Shown here: positions 29,123-38,931 of the stretch, one piece after another
How positions within the stretch are numbered: the stretch's first letter is position 1
Layout: each line of letters opens with the position of its first letter
Origin: Mogibacterium sp.
GTDB taxonomy: Bacteria; Bacillota; Clostridia; Peptostreptococcales; Anaerovoracaceae
Direction: 5' to 3'
Length of the DNA: 46,975 bases
NCBI GenBank assembly: GCA_017431685.1
Contig: JAFRKO010000011.1
Coordinates: forward strand, 1 to 46,975
Made by a program: the position numbers and the translations under genes
The notes under the pieces: generated by a model
The model's database searches: none
The model's input: only the letters and a program-made list of their open reading frames with translations
What the model was told of the DNA's origin: nothing

Positions 29123-29662
29123 TCAGTTGCTTGCTTTGATGGCCTCTGCTTCCGCTTCAACAGCCTTGCGGAGTTCACTTATTTCTTTCTTATGGCCGAT
29201 CTCGGCAGCGACTTTTTCTTTCAGGATCTCTTTCTCCATGCGATGGGCGCTGATAGTATCTTCGGCTTTATCCTTAACAGCTTTCTTGACTTCGCGTGCC
29301 TCTGCTTTGACCTGTTTCTTCAGTTCCCTGAGCTCCTCACGCTCTTCTTTAGCTGCTTTTTTGAGTTCCTTTTTAATTTCATCCATGTCTTCGTACCTCT
29401 CTTTCACTCTTCTGTAAAAAGTATTGGGTTTAAGGTCCAGCTCCTGCATTGCTGCACGGGCAGTTATTTCTCCGGACAGCCAGCGTCTTACTACCTGATC
29501 GAACAGATCTTCATTAAGAGCGATCGGTTTGCGGCCTTTCCCTTTTTTCCTGATGGTATCCGCAAGTGCTCTCAGATCCTTTCCGGTCAGCGTAATGCTG
29601 TCATCGTCTTTTATCGTTGTCAGCAGTTCGTCCAGTTTATCGGGGTCGTAGATGTACATCAT
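29123..29662 (-). CDS. Resolvase-type HTH plus coiled-coil protein, unknown function
   Basis: The 179-aa protein has GGGAGGT 8 nt before its ATG. Residues about 43-90 (GRKPIALNEDLF through ALQ-like helices to KPNTFYRRVKE) resemble the C-terminal DNA-binding domain of serine recombinases (G-R-x-P ... T-x-Y-R). No catalytic recombinase domain is present. Residues about 95-175 are almost pure charged heptad helix, a long coiled coil for dimerisation. It is probably a DNA-binding protein made from a recombinase HTH. Its promoter region holds an inverted pair of 18-bp sites. It is divergent from a 67-aa protein gene. Confidence 0.7.
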   Translation of the reverse strand: MMYIYDPDKLDELLTTIKDDDSITLTGKDLRALADTIRKKGKGRKPIALNEDLFDQVVRRWLSGEITARAAMQELDLKPNTFYRRVKERYEDMDEIKKELKKAAKEEREELRELKKQVKAEAREVKKAVKDKAEDTISAHRMEKEILKEKVAAEIGHKKEISELRKAVEAEAEAIKASN

Positions 29663-29691
29663 TATCAGTTACCTCCCTTGTGACAATGAGG

Positions 29692-29720
29692 AGTATAATT
29701 GATGTGCAATAGTATGTCAA
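29692..29720 (-). promoter_or_regulatory. Promoter of the HTH/coiled-coil gene
   Basis: On the minus strand TTGACA (29720-29715) is separated by 17 bp from TATACT (29697-29692), a near-consensus SigA promoter about 30 bp before the start codon. Confidence 0.8.
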
Positions 29721-29772
29721 TATAATTTTGAAACATTTCACAATTAAAACATATTTGACACACTACTGCACA
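29703..29772. promoter_or_regulatory. Inverted 18-bp operator pair
   Basis: TTGACAyACTAyTGCACA occurs on the minus strand at 29720-29703 and on the plus strand at 29755-29772, 16 of 18 positions identical, with a 34-bp AT-rich gap. The left copy covers the -35 and spacer of the HTH gene promoter. The right copy has no usable -10 box, which favours a protein-binding role. The divergent HTH protein is the natural candidate for binding. Confidence 0.65.
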
Positions 29773-29822
29773 GCCAGACATTTATTATTTCGCAAAAACA
29801 GCAAATAAATTAATGCCAAGGG

Positions 29823-29851
29823 TTGACATTTTTATCCTGCAGCGTTAATAT
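29823..29851 (+). promoter_or_regulatory. Promoter of the 67-aa protein gene
   Basis: TTGACA (29823-29828), a 17-bp spacer and TAATAT (29846-29851) form a strong SigA promoter with a short untranslated leader before ATG 29881. Confidence 0.85.
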
Positions 29852-29880
29852 ACCTGTGTTTTTCAGAAGGAGGAAAAAAA

Positions 29881-30084
29881 ATGGTTATAATCAAGTGGAC
29901 AAACAAATTCAGTAATGAAACAGGATTCGTTGCCTCACTGTCAACAAAGAATGAGTGCTTCGTAAACACATATGATAAGGAAAACGCTAAAAGATATTCC
30001 GAAAAATCTGTTGCAGGTATAATGAAAAAGCTTGAAGCATATCACGAGACAGATAATAACGATTTCGAATTCATTACAGAGTAG
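29881..30084 (+). CDS. 67-aa small soluble protein, unknown function
   Basis: A near-consensus promoter, AGAAGGAGG before the ATG and a perfect terminator after the stop bracket this gene, so it is a genuine and probably well-expressed unit. It begins MVIIKWTNKFSNETGF and contains KNECFVNTYDKENAKRYSEK, an alternation suggesting a small beta-rich fold followed by a helix (VAGIMKKLEAYHE) and an acidic tail. No signal peptide or metal motif is seen. No family is recognised. It is divergent from the HTH/coiled-coil gene and shares its regulatory spacer. Confidence 0.75.
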   Translation: MVIIKWTNKFSNETGFVASLSTKNECFVNTYDKENAKRYSEKSVAGIMKKLEAYHETDNNDFEFITE

Positions 30085-30088
30085 TATC

Positions 30089-30127
30089 AAACGTCCGGAG
30101 AGGGGATTACCATCCGGGCGTTTTTTT
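30089..30127 (+). terminator. Terminator of the 67-aa protein gene
   Basis: The stem AAACG-T-CCGGA / TCCGG-G-CGTTT (one G-T pair) is followed by an unbroken T-run to 30127. Confidence 0.9.
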
Positions 30128-30288
30128 ATGTGCTGACAAGATCTTTTTAAGCTTGTTACAGACAGAGCTTTGATAATATACGGAGCCTTGAAATATAAAA
30201 CAGGTATTAGTTTTTGTAATATTGATTATGCAAAACAACCATTTTACTATTAGCGACCGCAGTGTTATTTTTTTATCAGACAAAAAGA

Positions 30289-30318
30289 GCCGCTCATCTG
30301 TACAGTAACGGAAGCGGC
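30289..30318 (+). other. Hairpin in the leader of the 30-aa peptide gene
   Basis: GCCGCT (30289-30294) can pair with AGCGGC (30313-30318) around a loop containing the palindrome CTGTACAG. It lies 38 bp before the peptide start in an otherwise AT-rich 270-bp spacer where no consensus promoter stands out. Confidence 0.35.
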
Positions 30319-30356
30319 GTAAAAGATAAAAATGATAATCAACAGGAGGCAATAAA

Positions 30357-30449
30357 ATGGTAGGAATCATCGCAGTAGCAGGAATTATCGCTGTATCCGG
30401 AGCTCTCACTTATGAGTTCGAAGAAAAGATCGCTCCAAAGAACAAATAA
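30357..30449 (+). CDS. 30-aa hydrophobic peptide
   Basis: AGGAGG lies 7 nt before ATG 30357. Residues 2-18 are a glycine/alanine/isoleucine-rich hydrophobic helix (VGIIAVAGIIAVSGAL), and the tail (YEFEEKIAPKNK) is charged, giving a one-pass membrane peptide. A strong terminator follows, so this is a complete transcription unit. It is convergent with a LysR gene whose paralogue at 18.4 kb also neighbours a 31-aa membrane peptide. It could be a small regulator or a type I toxin-like peptide; no antisense RNA was identified. Confidence 0.6.
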   Translation: MVGIIAVAGIIAVSGALTYEFEEKIAPKNK

Positions 30450-30490
30450 AGACAAACGAATAACTGTTATTAATTCCATATTTTAAAAAG

Positions 30491-30529
30491 AAACGATCCG
30501 GCAGCAATGACGGATCGTTCTTTCTTTTA
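30491..30529. terminator. Bidirectional terminator between peptide and LysR genes
   Basis: A 9-bp stem AACGATCCG / CGGATCGTT has CTTTCTTTT after it on the plus strand and TTTCTTTTT after it on the minus strand, so it can end both convergent transcripts. Confidence 0.9.
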
Positions 30530-31396
30530 GCGTATATTTTTCATTATGTATTTGATTACGAACTTCGCAAGAGGGCCAGCGTATTCGTACGCCCGTATAC
30601 CTATCCCAAGCGTACGGTAGGCCTCCGGTTCGAGCATACGTGTGTCATAATCGCCCGGGAACTCGTTTATGGTGAGTTCCGGCAGTATTGCCAGTCCCAG
30701 CCCGCGCTGCACCATCGACAGAACGGCGAAGTCATCCTTTGAATAATACCTCACCTGCGGCATGAAACCTGCATCTTCAAAAACCCGGTGCGGGTCCTTG
30801 TCATAGCTTTTATAGGTCATAATAAAAGGATAGTCCCTCAGCTTTTCTACAGGAACGTAATCATACCTGCCCAGCTCATGACCCGTAGGAAAGGCTATCA
30901 GCATCGGATCCTCAAGTATCGGGATAAAATCTATGCTGACCTTGTCTCCCGGATAGCTCATAAGAGCGATGTCAAGTGAACCGTCAACAAGACCGTTTAT
31001 CATTTCATCGTGGCCGAGCTCCTCGATCTGAAAGACGACCTGAGGATAGTTGTTCTGAAAGTATTCTATGATCTGCGGTACCCAGTATACTGATGTGCTG
31101 ACAAAAGTTCCTATTCTTATTGTTCCCCTGCGCAGACCCTGCAGTTCCGCTATTTCCTGATCGAACAGTTCCTCGCTTTCGAGGAGCCTTCTCATCGCAG
31201 GAAGAAGCATCCTGGCTTCCTGAGTCGGCTCAACTCCGCGGTTGGTTTTGACGAGAAGAGGGAAGCCGACCTCTTCCTCAAAAGCTTTCATTATCTGTGT
31301 AAGATAAGACTGTGTATATCCCAGAGCCTGACCGGCTCTGGTAAGACTGCCCTTCTCTATGGCAGTAAGAAGGATCTTGATTTTCTGCGTGTTCAA
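30527..31396 (-). CDS. LysR-family regulator (paralogue of the one at 18.4 kb)
   Basis: The 289-aa protein starts at TTG 31396, with GGAG 9 nt upstream. HTH: GSLTRAGQALGYTQSYLTQI. The effector domain aligns along its length with the 18435-19304 protein, with roughly half the residues identical by eye, including the shared motifs DFIP-LEDPM, SKDDFAVLSMVQ and LGIGIR. It lies 18 bp behind the transglycosylase gene on the same strand, so it is probably co-transcribed with it. Confidence 0.9.
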   Translation of the reverse strand: MNTQKIKILLTAIEKGSLTRAGQALGYTQSYLTQIMKAFEEEVGFPLLVKTNRGVEPTQEARMLLPAMRRLLESEELFDQEIAELQGLRRGTIRIGTFVSTSVYWVPQIIEYFQNNYPQVVFQIEELGHDEMINGLVDGSLDIALMSYPGDKVSIDFIPILEDPMLIAFPTGHELGRYDYVPVEKLRDYPFIMTYKSYDKDPHRVFEDAGFMPQVRYYSKDDFAVLSMVQRGLGLAILPELTINEFPGDYDTRMLEPEAYRTLGIGIRAYEYAGPLAKFVIKYIMKNIR

Positions 31397-31414
31397 TTCA
31401 CTTTGCTCCGTTCT

Positions 31415-32272
31415 TTAGTACCAGCCTCTGGACTGGAAATGCGCCCATGCCGCGGATGGAGAACCATACCTGCCGGCTATGTATTTAAGTCCCCACCTTA
31501 TCTGCGGTTCAGGATTGGTATAATAGTCGCTTCCTTCAGAAGCCATCTTTGAACCCGGTAATGCCTGAGGTATTCCGTGTGCGCCGCTGCCTCTGTTATG
31601 TGAATTCGGATTCCAGCCGGACTCTCTGTTCCAGAGATATATAAGCGGCTCCAGCTCCGAGGTGTCCCATCCGAAGTCAGGCAGGAGCGAAAGGGCATAT
31701 TTCTGATATTCTCCCTTGATGCCGTCTGCTATCGGAAGCCAGTCAGGAATTTCGGTCGATACCGTACCCTCAGGTATGTAATACTCTTCTTCATCTACAG
31801 CGATGCGGCTCCAGCCATTGCGAGTGATGCCTGTGCGCCTTACCATCTTGTCTGTTTCAAGCGTTCCGGCACTTTTATATGACATGTCAGCGCCTGTCCT
31901 GTACTCAGTATCCTCAGCAATCCAGACATACTCATATAGTTCCTCAACAATACTTTCCATATATGACTTAAGAGACTTCTTTACTGCCTTATCTGTCTGT
32001 TCATTCATATGACCGTATGCGCCGGCAAGAGTAGCTGTGCAAACCTGACCGAAAACACGCACTTCAACATTGTGACACCACAGCCTGTAAATTGAGCAGC
32101 AGGCCAGTATCACTGAAATCAGCTCGACAGCAATTATGGCCTTCAATATTTTAGGCCATGGGTTCTCTTTCCTGAAGTGTTTAGGCTTTGAGCTTTCAGT
32201 CCTGATATGCTTGGGGTTTGAGCTGTCTGCCTTGTAGTGTTTAGGCTTTACGTTCTCCTGATCGTATTGGAT
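31415..32272 (-). CDS. Membrane-anchored transglycosylase/lysozyme-like protein with N-terminal repeats
   Basis: The C-terminal part (about 165-285) is a transglycosylase SLT-like domain with the catalytic Glu in LWNRESGWN, then GAHGIPQAL and IRWGLKYIAGRYGSP, ending in W-Y. It should cut peptidoglycan outside the membrane. A transmembrane helix lies at about 42-66. The first conventional start in frame is TTG 32146, right at the helix and without a ribosome binding site. The frame stays open upstream and encodes three 10-residue repeats (like KPKHYKADSS). CAGAGAGG sits 8 nt before an ATC at 32272, used here as the tentative start, giving 285 aa. Either ATC is the start or the start codon was lost. 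Confidence 0.7.
   Translation of the reverse strand: MQYDQENVKPKHYKADSSNPKHIRTESSKPKHFRKENPWPKILKAIIAVELISVILACCSIYRLWCHNVEVRVFGQVCTATLAGAYGHMNEQTDKAVKKSLKSYMESIVEELYEYVWIAEDTEYRTGADMSYKSAGTLETDKMVRRTGITRNGWSRIAVDEEEYYIPEGTVSTEIPDWLPIADGIKGEYQKYALSLLPDFGWDTSELEPLIYLWNRESGWNPNSHNRGSGAHGIPQALPGSKMASEGSDYYTNPEPQIRWGLKYIAGRYGSPSAAWAHFQSRGWY
32159..32248 (-). repeat. Three 30-bp coding repeats (10-aa units)
   Basis: Three in-register 30-bp units encode [KN]-P-K-H-x-[KR]-x-[DE]-[SN]-[SP]. P, K and H use different synonymous codons in different units, which is the mark of selection on protein sequence. The repeats lie upstream of the first ATG/GTG/TTG of the transglycosylase gene. Confidence 0.7.
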
Positions 32273-32288
32273 GACTTTTACCTCTCTG

Positions 32289-32547
32289 AAAGCTTTATGA
32301 TTACGATATTATTCAAATTATCACAAGAAGTGTTGAAATTTCAACTATCAGACAATAATCAGCACAATATCTGCACTGTCAGAGTATTCTGATACAACTT
32401 TTCAGTTTGCTGCGGACTATTAAAGGCATAGGGTACCGATTGTGAAGGGGACAATTATTGTGGCATAGAAGTATTTCATATATAATCAGAAAGGACAGTG
32501 TTTTTGACAGCGTATAATAATATGTGAAAATGTAAAGGAGTTCAGAA
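32289..32547. other. Divergent AT-rich spacer
   Basis: This separates the transglycosylase from the secreted-protein gene. TATATAAT-like boxes near 32480 and TTGACA near 32506 could drive the rightward gene, but no pair has good spacing. No gene or terminator is seen. Confidence 0.4.
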
Positions 32548-33591
32548 ATGAAGAAACAATGGAGAGTTATTCTTGGTATCTTTGTTATTCTTCTGGCAGC
32601 GGCAGTATTCGTGCCGCAGGAAGCAAATGCTGATTCAGGCTACAAACGTGTCAAACTGAGTGAGCTGGAATATATGTGGGATAGATCTGAGCGGGTATGG
32701 CATCCGACTCCAAGAGTGAAGTATGGCAAATACTACTATTGGGCTGTCAAAGACGGCACCGACTACGATAACGGTTCAGGATATTCTGTATACAAAATCG
32801 ATTATTATCGCGCAAAAAGCAAAACGGGATCCGGCACTAAACTGTTTTCAAGCTATGAGACACGCGGCGGATACAACGATATGCTCGAATTCTACACGAA
32901 TGGCACTTACATCATAAAGACTGAAAGCAGTTTGAAAAATCAGGGCATATCTGTATGCAGATATAACATGAAGGGAAAGAACAAAAAGACGCTCCAGAGA
33001 TTCAATGCCGGGATTTCTTCAGATGTCGGTAAAGGGTTTGATTCTTACTGCGAAGTAAGCATCCTGAAAGTATATGGCGGAAAGGTATACGTATCTTATC
33101 ATTCGAGCGGTTACAGCATGACAGCCGAAATATTGTCCTTCCCTGTTAAGAAAAAGAAAACCGCCCAGACAATAACAACGACATATAATTATTTCAGCCC
33201 TGCGGGTAAATACATCGGTTTTGTAGGAAACGAAGGTACAACTATATATAACCTGAAAACAGGCAAGACTCATAAGATATCCTCATCAAAGGTAGTATAT
33301 CTTGGCAGGTATAAATCCAAAGAGTATTATTACATAGATAAAGGTACCGAGAAAAAAAGTATATATAGGGCAAATGCATCATGGAAGAAGCGAACCAAAG
33401 TGGGAACGATTCCAGACTGGGAACCTTTTATGAAAGGTAAATTAATATATTTTTTCAAATGGGACAACTCGTGCCATGTATATGATATATTTAAGAAAAA
33501 TTTAAAAGATATTACCAGTGAAAAATACCATGCTGTCAGCGCAGATTATTACGCCAGGAAACCGTTTAAAGAAAAAAATATTAATTGGTAA
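32548..33591 (+). CDS. Secreted protein of unknown function (beta-rich)
   Basis: The 347-aa protein has a clear signal peptide: MKKQWR, a hydrophobic core (VILGIFVILLAAAVFV), and probable cleavage after EANA. The mature part is tyrosine- and lysine-rich with recurring short strands of the type YYYIDK, KIYxAN, YKIDYYRAK and VYDIFKK, as in propeller-like DUF5050-type proteins that report display of values strand by strand. No catalytic motif is seen. AAAGGAG precedes the ATG. A strong terminator follows, so it is monocistronic. Confidence 0.75.
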   Translation: MKKQWRVILGIFVILLAAAVFVPQEANADSGYKRVKLSELEYMWDRSERVWHPTPRVKYGKYYYWAVKDGTDYDNGSGYSVYKIDYYRAKSKTGSGTKLFSSYETRGGYNDMLEFYTNGTYIIKTESSLKNQGISVCRYNMKGKNKKTLQRFNAGISSDVGKGFDSYCEVSILKVYGGKVYVSYHSSGYSMTAEILSFPVKKKKTAQTITTTYNYFSPAGKYIGFVGNEGTTIYNLKTGKTHKISSSKVVYLGRYKSKEYYYIDKGTEKKSIYRANASWKKRTKVGTIPDWEPFMKGKLIYFFKWDNSCHVYDIFKKNLKDITSEKYHAVSADYYARKPFKEKNINW

Positions 33592-33603
33592 ATAACGATA
33601 ATT

Positions 33604-33655
33604 AACAATGAAAAGGGAGCACAGGGTGATAAGCCCGAGCTCCCTTTTCATTGTT
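33604..33655 (+). terminator. Terminator of the secreted-protein gene
   Basis: A 17-bp perfect stem (AACAATGAAAAGGGAGC with its complement) is followed by GTTC. The long A/T-rich stem base should substitute for the short U-run. Confidence 0.8.
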
Positions 33656-33715
33656 GTTCGGGGTGCAGGCGACTGGTATCGGCATGACCGGCTTAGAAAT
33701 CTTCAGACTGGTTTA

Positions 33716-33724
33716 TGCTATAAT
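33716..33724 (+). promoter_or_regulatory. Extended -10 promoter of the lipoprotein gene
   Basis: TGCTATAAT lies about 60 bp before the lipoprotein start, the third of four exact copies in the window. Confidence 0.6.
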
Positions 33725-33784
33725 TTTTAAAAATAAATAAGGTAAACTGCAGATATGGAAAAGTATATTTAGTGAGGCGCCAAT

Positions 33785-34723
33785 ATGAAGCGATTGCTTA
33801 CAATTATGATCACTTTAGCAATACTGCTGTGTCTCGGAGCATGCGGAGCGGATACAGAAGAAGTTTCCCAAACGGCTGAACCGGAGGACACTGAGGTATA
33901 CGAGGAAGAAGACGGAGAAGAAGAGGAGTCTGTTTTCCTTGGAGATTACACGATCGAGTATTTTCAAAGCGGTCCTCTTATTCTTGTCAATGATAATAAA
34001 GACGATCGTTATGCAGTAGGTGCACTTAACTCATCCGGAGAGCTGGTGATTCCATGCAAATATGATGATCTGGAATATATCGGAAAGGACAGATATCTGG
34101 CCAGTGAATACGGGGAGGATGATGTTCTTAAATACGGTATAGTGGATTTTGAAGGAAACGAGATCATTCCATGCGTCTGTTCATCTATAGAACCGTCAAG
34201 CGGAGATGGACTGTACTGTTTTCTCGATGGATATAAAGAACCTGAAGGTGAATTTGTAACTGTGCATAAACTCGGAAGCGATGATGGAGAGTATATCTCC
34301 ATTATTGACGGCAGGAGCGTTTCCGAACCGGAGAGAAACATGATGCTTTCCTTCGATGAGAATGAAGTGAAAGGCACTTTTAATGATGAAGTCGACAACA
34401 TCACGGTTCCGGAAGAGATAAGCGATAATTACAAAGACGCATCCGGAATATGGGGGATCCCGTTTGGTTCAAATGAGTGCGCACGCTTCACAAATTATAT
34501 TTGTCACTATTACGTTGTATCGACAGGCAATGAAGAGAATATAATAGTAGATACCGAAGGACGTGAGCTGGGAGATGGAGCTGTATGGGCCGAAGTAGGT
34601 TATGAACTGGGAAATGGACTTATTGCTGTCAGAAAGGATCCTTACGGTCCTTGGGCGCTGATAGACAGCGAAGGAAATGAAGTAACGGATTACATATTTG
34701 ATGTACCGCTTGATATGTCCTGA
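33785..34723 (+). CDS. WG-repeat-like lipoprotein
   Basis: The 312-aa protein has a lipoprotein signal with lipobox LGAC (Cys20), so it should be anchored on the outer face of the membrane. An acidic linker (about 22-50) follows. The body contains WG-type repeats of the form VGALNSSGELVIPCKYDDL, then YGIVDFEGNEIIPC and WALIDSEGNEVTDY, which form short beta repeats in many Clostridia surface proteins. The function is unknown, probably binding or structural. It ends at a perfect bidirectional terminator. Confidence 0.8.
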   Translation: MKRLLTIMITLAILLCLGACGADTEEVSQTAEPEDTEVYEEEDGEEEESVFLGDYTIEYFQSGPLILVNDNKDDRYAVGALNSSGELVIPCKYDDLEYIGKDRYLASEYGEDDVLKYGIVDFEGNEIIPCVCSSIEPSSGDGLYCFLDGYKEPEGEFVTVHKLGSDDGEYISIIDGRSVSEPERNMMLSFDENEVKGTFNDEVDNITVPEEISDNYKDASGIWGIPFGSNECARFTNYICHYYVVSTGNEENIIVDTEGRELGDGAVWAEVGYELGNGLIAVRKDPYGPWALIDSEGNEVTDYIFDVPLDMS

Positions 34724-34730
34724 CAAAAAG

Positions 34731-34769
34731 AAAAACCGTAAGCCTTTATTACAAAGGCTTACGGTTTTT
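34731..34769. terminator. Bidirectional terminator, overlapping the end of the AraC gene
   Basis: A 17-bp perfect stem with A-run before and T-run after (AAAAACCGTAAGCC with its complement) serves the lipoprotein gene and the convergent regulator. The last four codons of the AraC-type gene lie inside the right arm. Confidence 0.93.
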
Positions 34770-35631
34770 CCCGGTATTTCTCGCGGAAGATCTTTCTGTA
34801 TGCTGCCGGCGAGAGGCCTTTCTGTTTTTTGAAAAGCCGGCTGAAGTAGAATGCGTTCTCATAGCCGACCATAGAAGCTATGTTGGAAATATTGTAATCA
34901 GTAGTTTCCAGAAGTATCTGTGCGTTGCGGATCCTTGTCGAAAGGATATATTTCATAGGTGTTGTTCCGACTACTTTCTTAAAGCTTTTGTTGAACCAGC
35001 TGGCGCTTACATGTCTTGAAAGCGCATATTCTTCTATGTTGATTTCTTCGTTATAGTGTTCTGTGAAGTATTCTTTGGCAAGGTCGATTTCCTGGCTTGT
35101 AAATCCTGAGAAACGCGGAAGGTTCTCTTCCATTCGACGGTGCATGGTCATCAGAAGCTCCCGGAACAGAAAAGAAAGCATTTCTTCATAACCCCATCTG
35201 CAGGCAACAAGCTCATCTCTCATTTTACGGAAATAATCTTCATACTCTCTGGACAGTCCTGTACAGAGAATACTGCTGTCCAGAGGAATCTCATAGTTCT
35301 GAAGAATCTTTTTGATCTCGCGCCCTGTGAAGTGCACAAACCATACCTGTGTCCGATCCTCGCCCAGGTAGTAATAGTGCTGCTCCTCCTTAGGCTGGTA
35401 CATAACCATATTGCCTGCCGGAACAATAACTTCCTTATTATCAAAAATAAAATGTCCCTTCCCCGCAGCTATATATATCAGCTGCCAGTCAACACGGCCT
35501 CTCGGACGCCATGTCGGGAGCTTTTGCAAACTGTGAAGCTGGTAGGTACCCGCGCTGAGAATCCTCAGTGGTTTAACCTTTTCTTTGAAAGGTGTTCTGG
35601 AATTGTGAAGATAGCCTGAATTCACATACAT
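34759..35631 (-). CDS. AraC-family regulator of the beta-galactosidase locus
   Basis: The 290-aa protein has an N-terminal cupin-type sugar-sensing domain (about 20-165, with WQLIYIAAGKGHF and PAGNMVMYQP). Two C-terminal helix-turn-helix motifs (about 190-285) follow: HVSASWFNKSFKKVVGTTPM and ISNIASMVGYENAFYFSRLF, ending with the signature KQKGLSPAAYRK. It is divergent from the beta-galactosidase gene and is probably its sugar-responsive activator. Confidence 0.92.
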   Translation of the reverse strand: MYVNSGYLHNSRTPFKEKVKPLRILSAGTYQLHSLQKLPTWRPRGRVDWQLIYIAAGKGHFIFDNKEVIVPAGNMVMYQPKEEQHYYYLGEDRTQVWFVHFTGREIKKILQNYEIPLDSSILCTGLSREYEDYFRKMRDELVACRWGYEEMLSFLFRELLMTMHRRMEENLPRFSGFTSQEIDLAKEYFTEHYNEEINIEEYALSRHVSASWFNKSFKKVVGTTPMKYILSTRIRNAQILLETTDYNISNIASMVGYENAFYFSRLFKKQKGLSPAAYRKIFREKYREKP

Positions 35632-35715
35632 TTCTGCAACCTCTTATGTCTTTTGCCGATTATTTTACCTAACAATACTGAGTACTGGCAATGCCTGAAC
35701 CGCTTAATTCCAAGC

Positions 35716-35743
35716 TTGTGCAGGTTTTATACTGTTTTGTGCA
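35716..35743 (+). promoter_or_regulatory. Direct-repeat operator for the AraC-type regulator
   Basis: TTGTGCA occurs at 35716-35722 and 35737-35743, 21 bp apart (two helical turns) in the same orientation. The second copy abuts the -35 position of the beta-galactosidase promoter, the usual layout for an AraC-type activator. Confidence 0.6.
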
Positions 35744-35772
35744 TATGCTTTAAAAAAGGCGATTTTTATAAT
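35744..35772 (+). promoter_or_regulatory. Promoter of the beta-galactosidase operon
   Basis: TATAAT is at 35767-35772, with a poor -35 (TATGCT, 35744-35749) at 17-bp spacing. A good -10 with a bad -35 is typical of an activator-dependent promoter. Confidence 0.65.
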
Positions 35773-35814
35773 GTTTTTAGGTTGAAATCTCATGAATTAT
35801 GTATGTTTCTCTGA

Positions 35815-38916
<3,102 letters not shown>

Positions 38917-38931
38917 CTTTAGGAGGTTGTG

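Noticed and set aside
29755-29777. TTGACA as a second rightward promoter
   Set aside because: There is no -10 box at 16-18 bp. The bases match the operator copy on the other strand better.
33660-33740. Small GTG-started ORF before the lipoprotein gene
   Set aside because: It overlaps the promoter -10 box and has no ribosome binding site or protein-like features.
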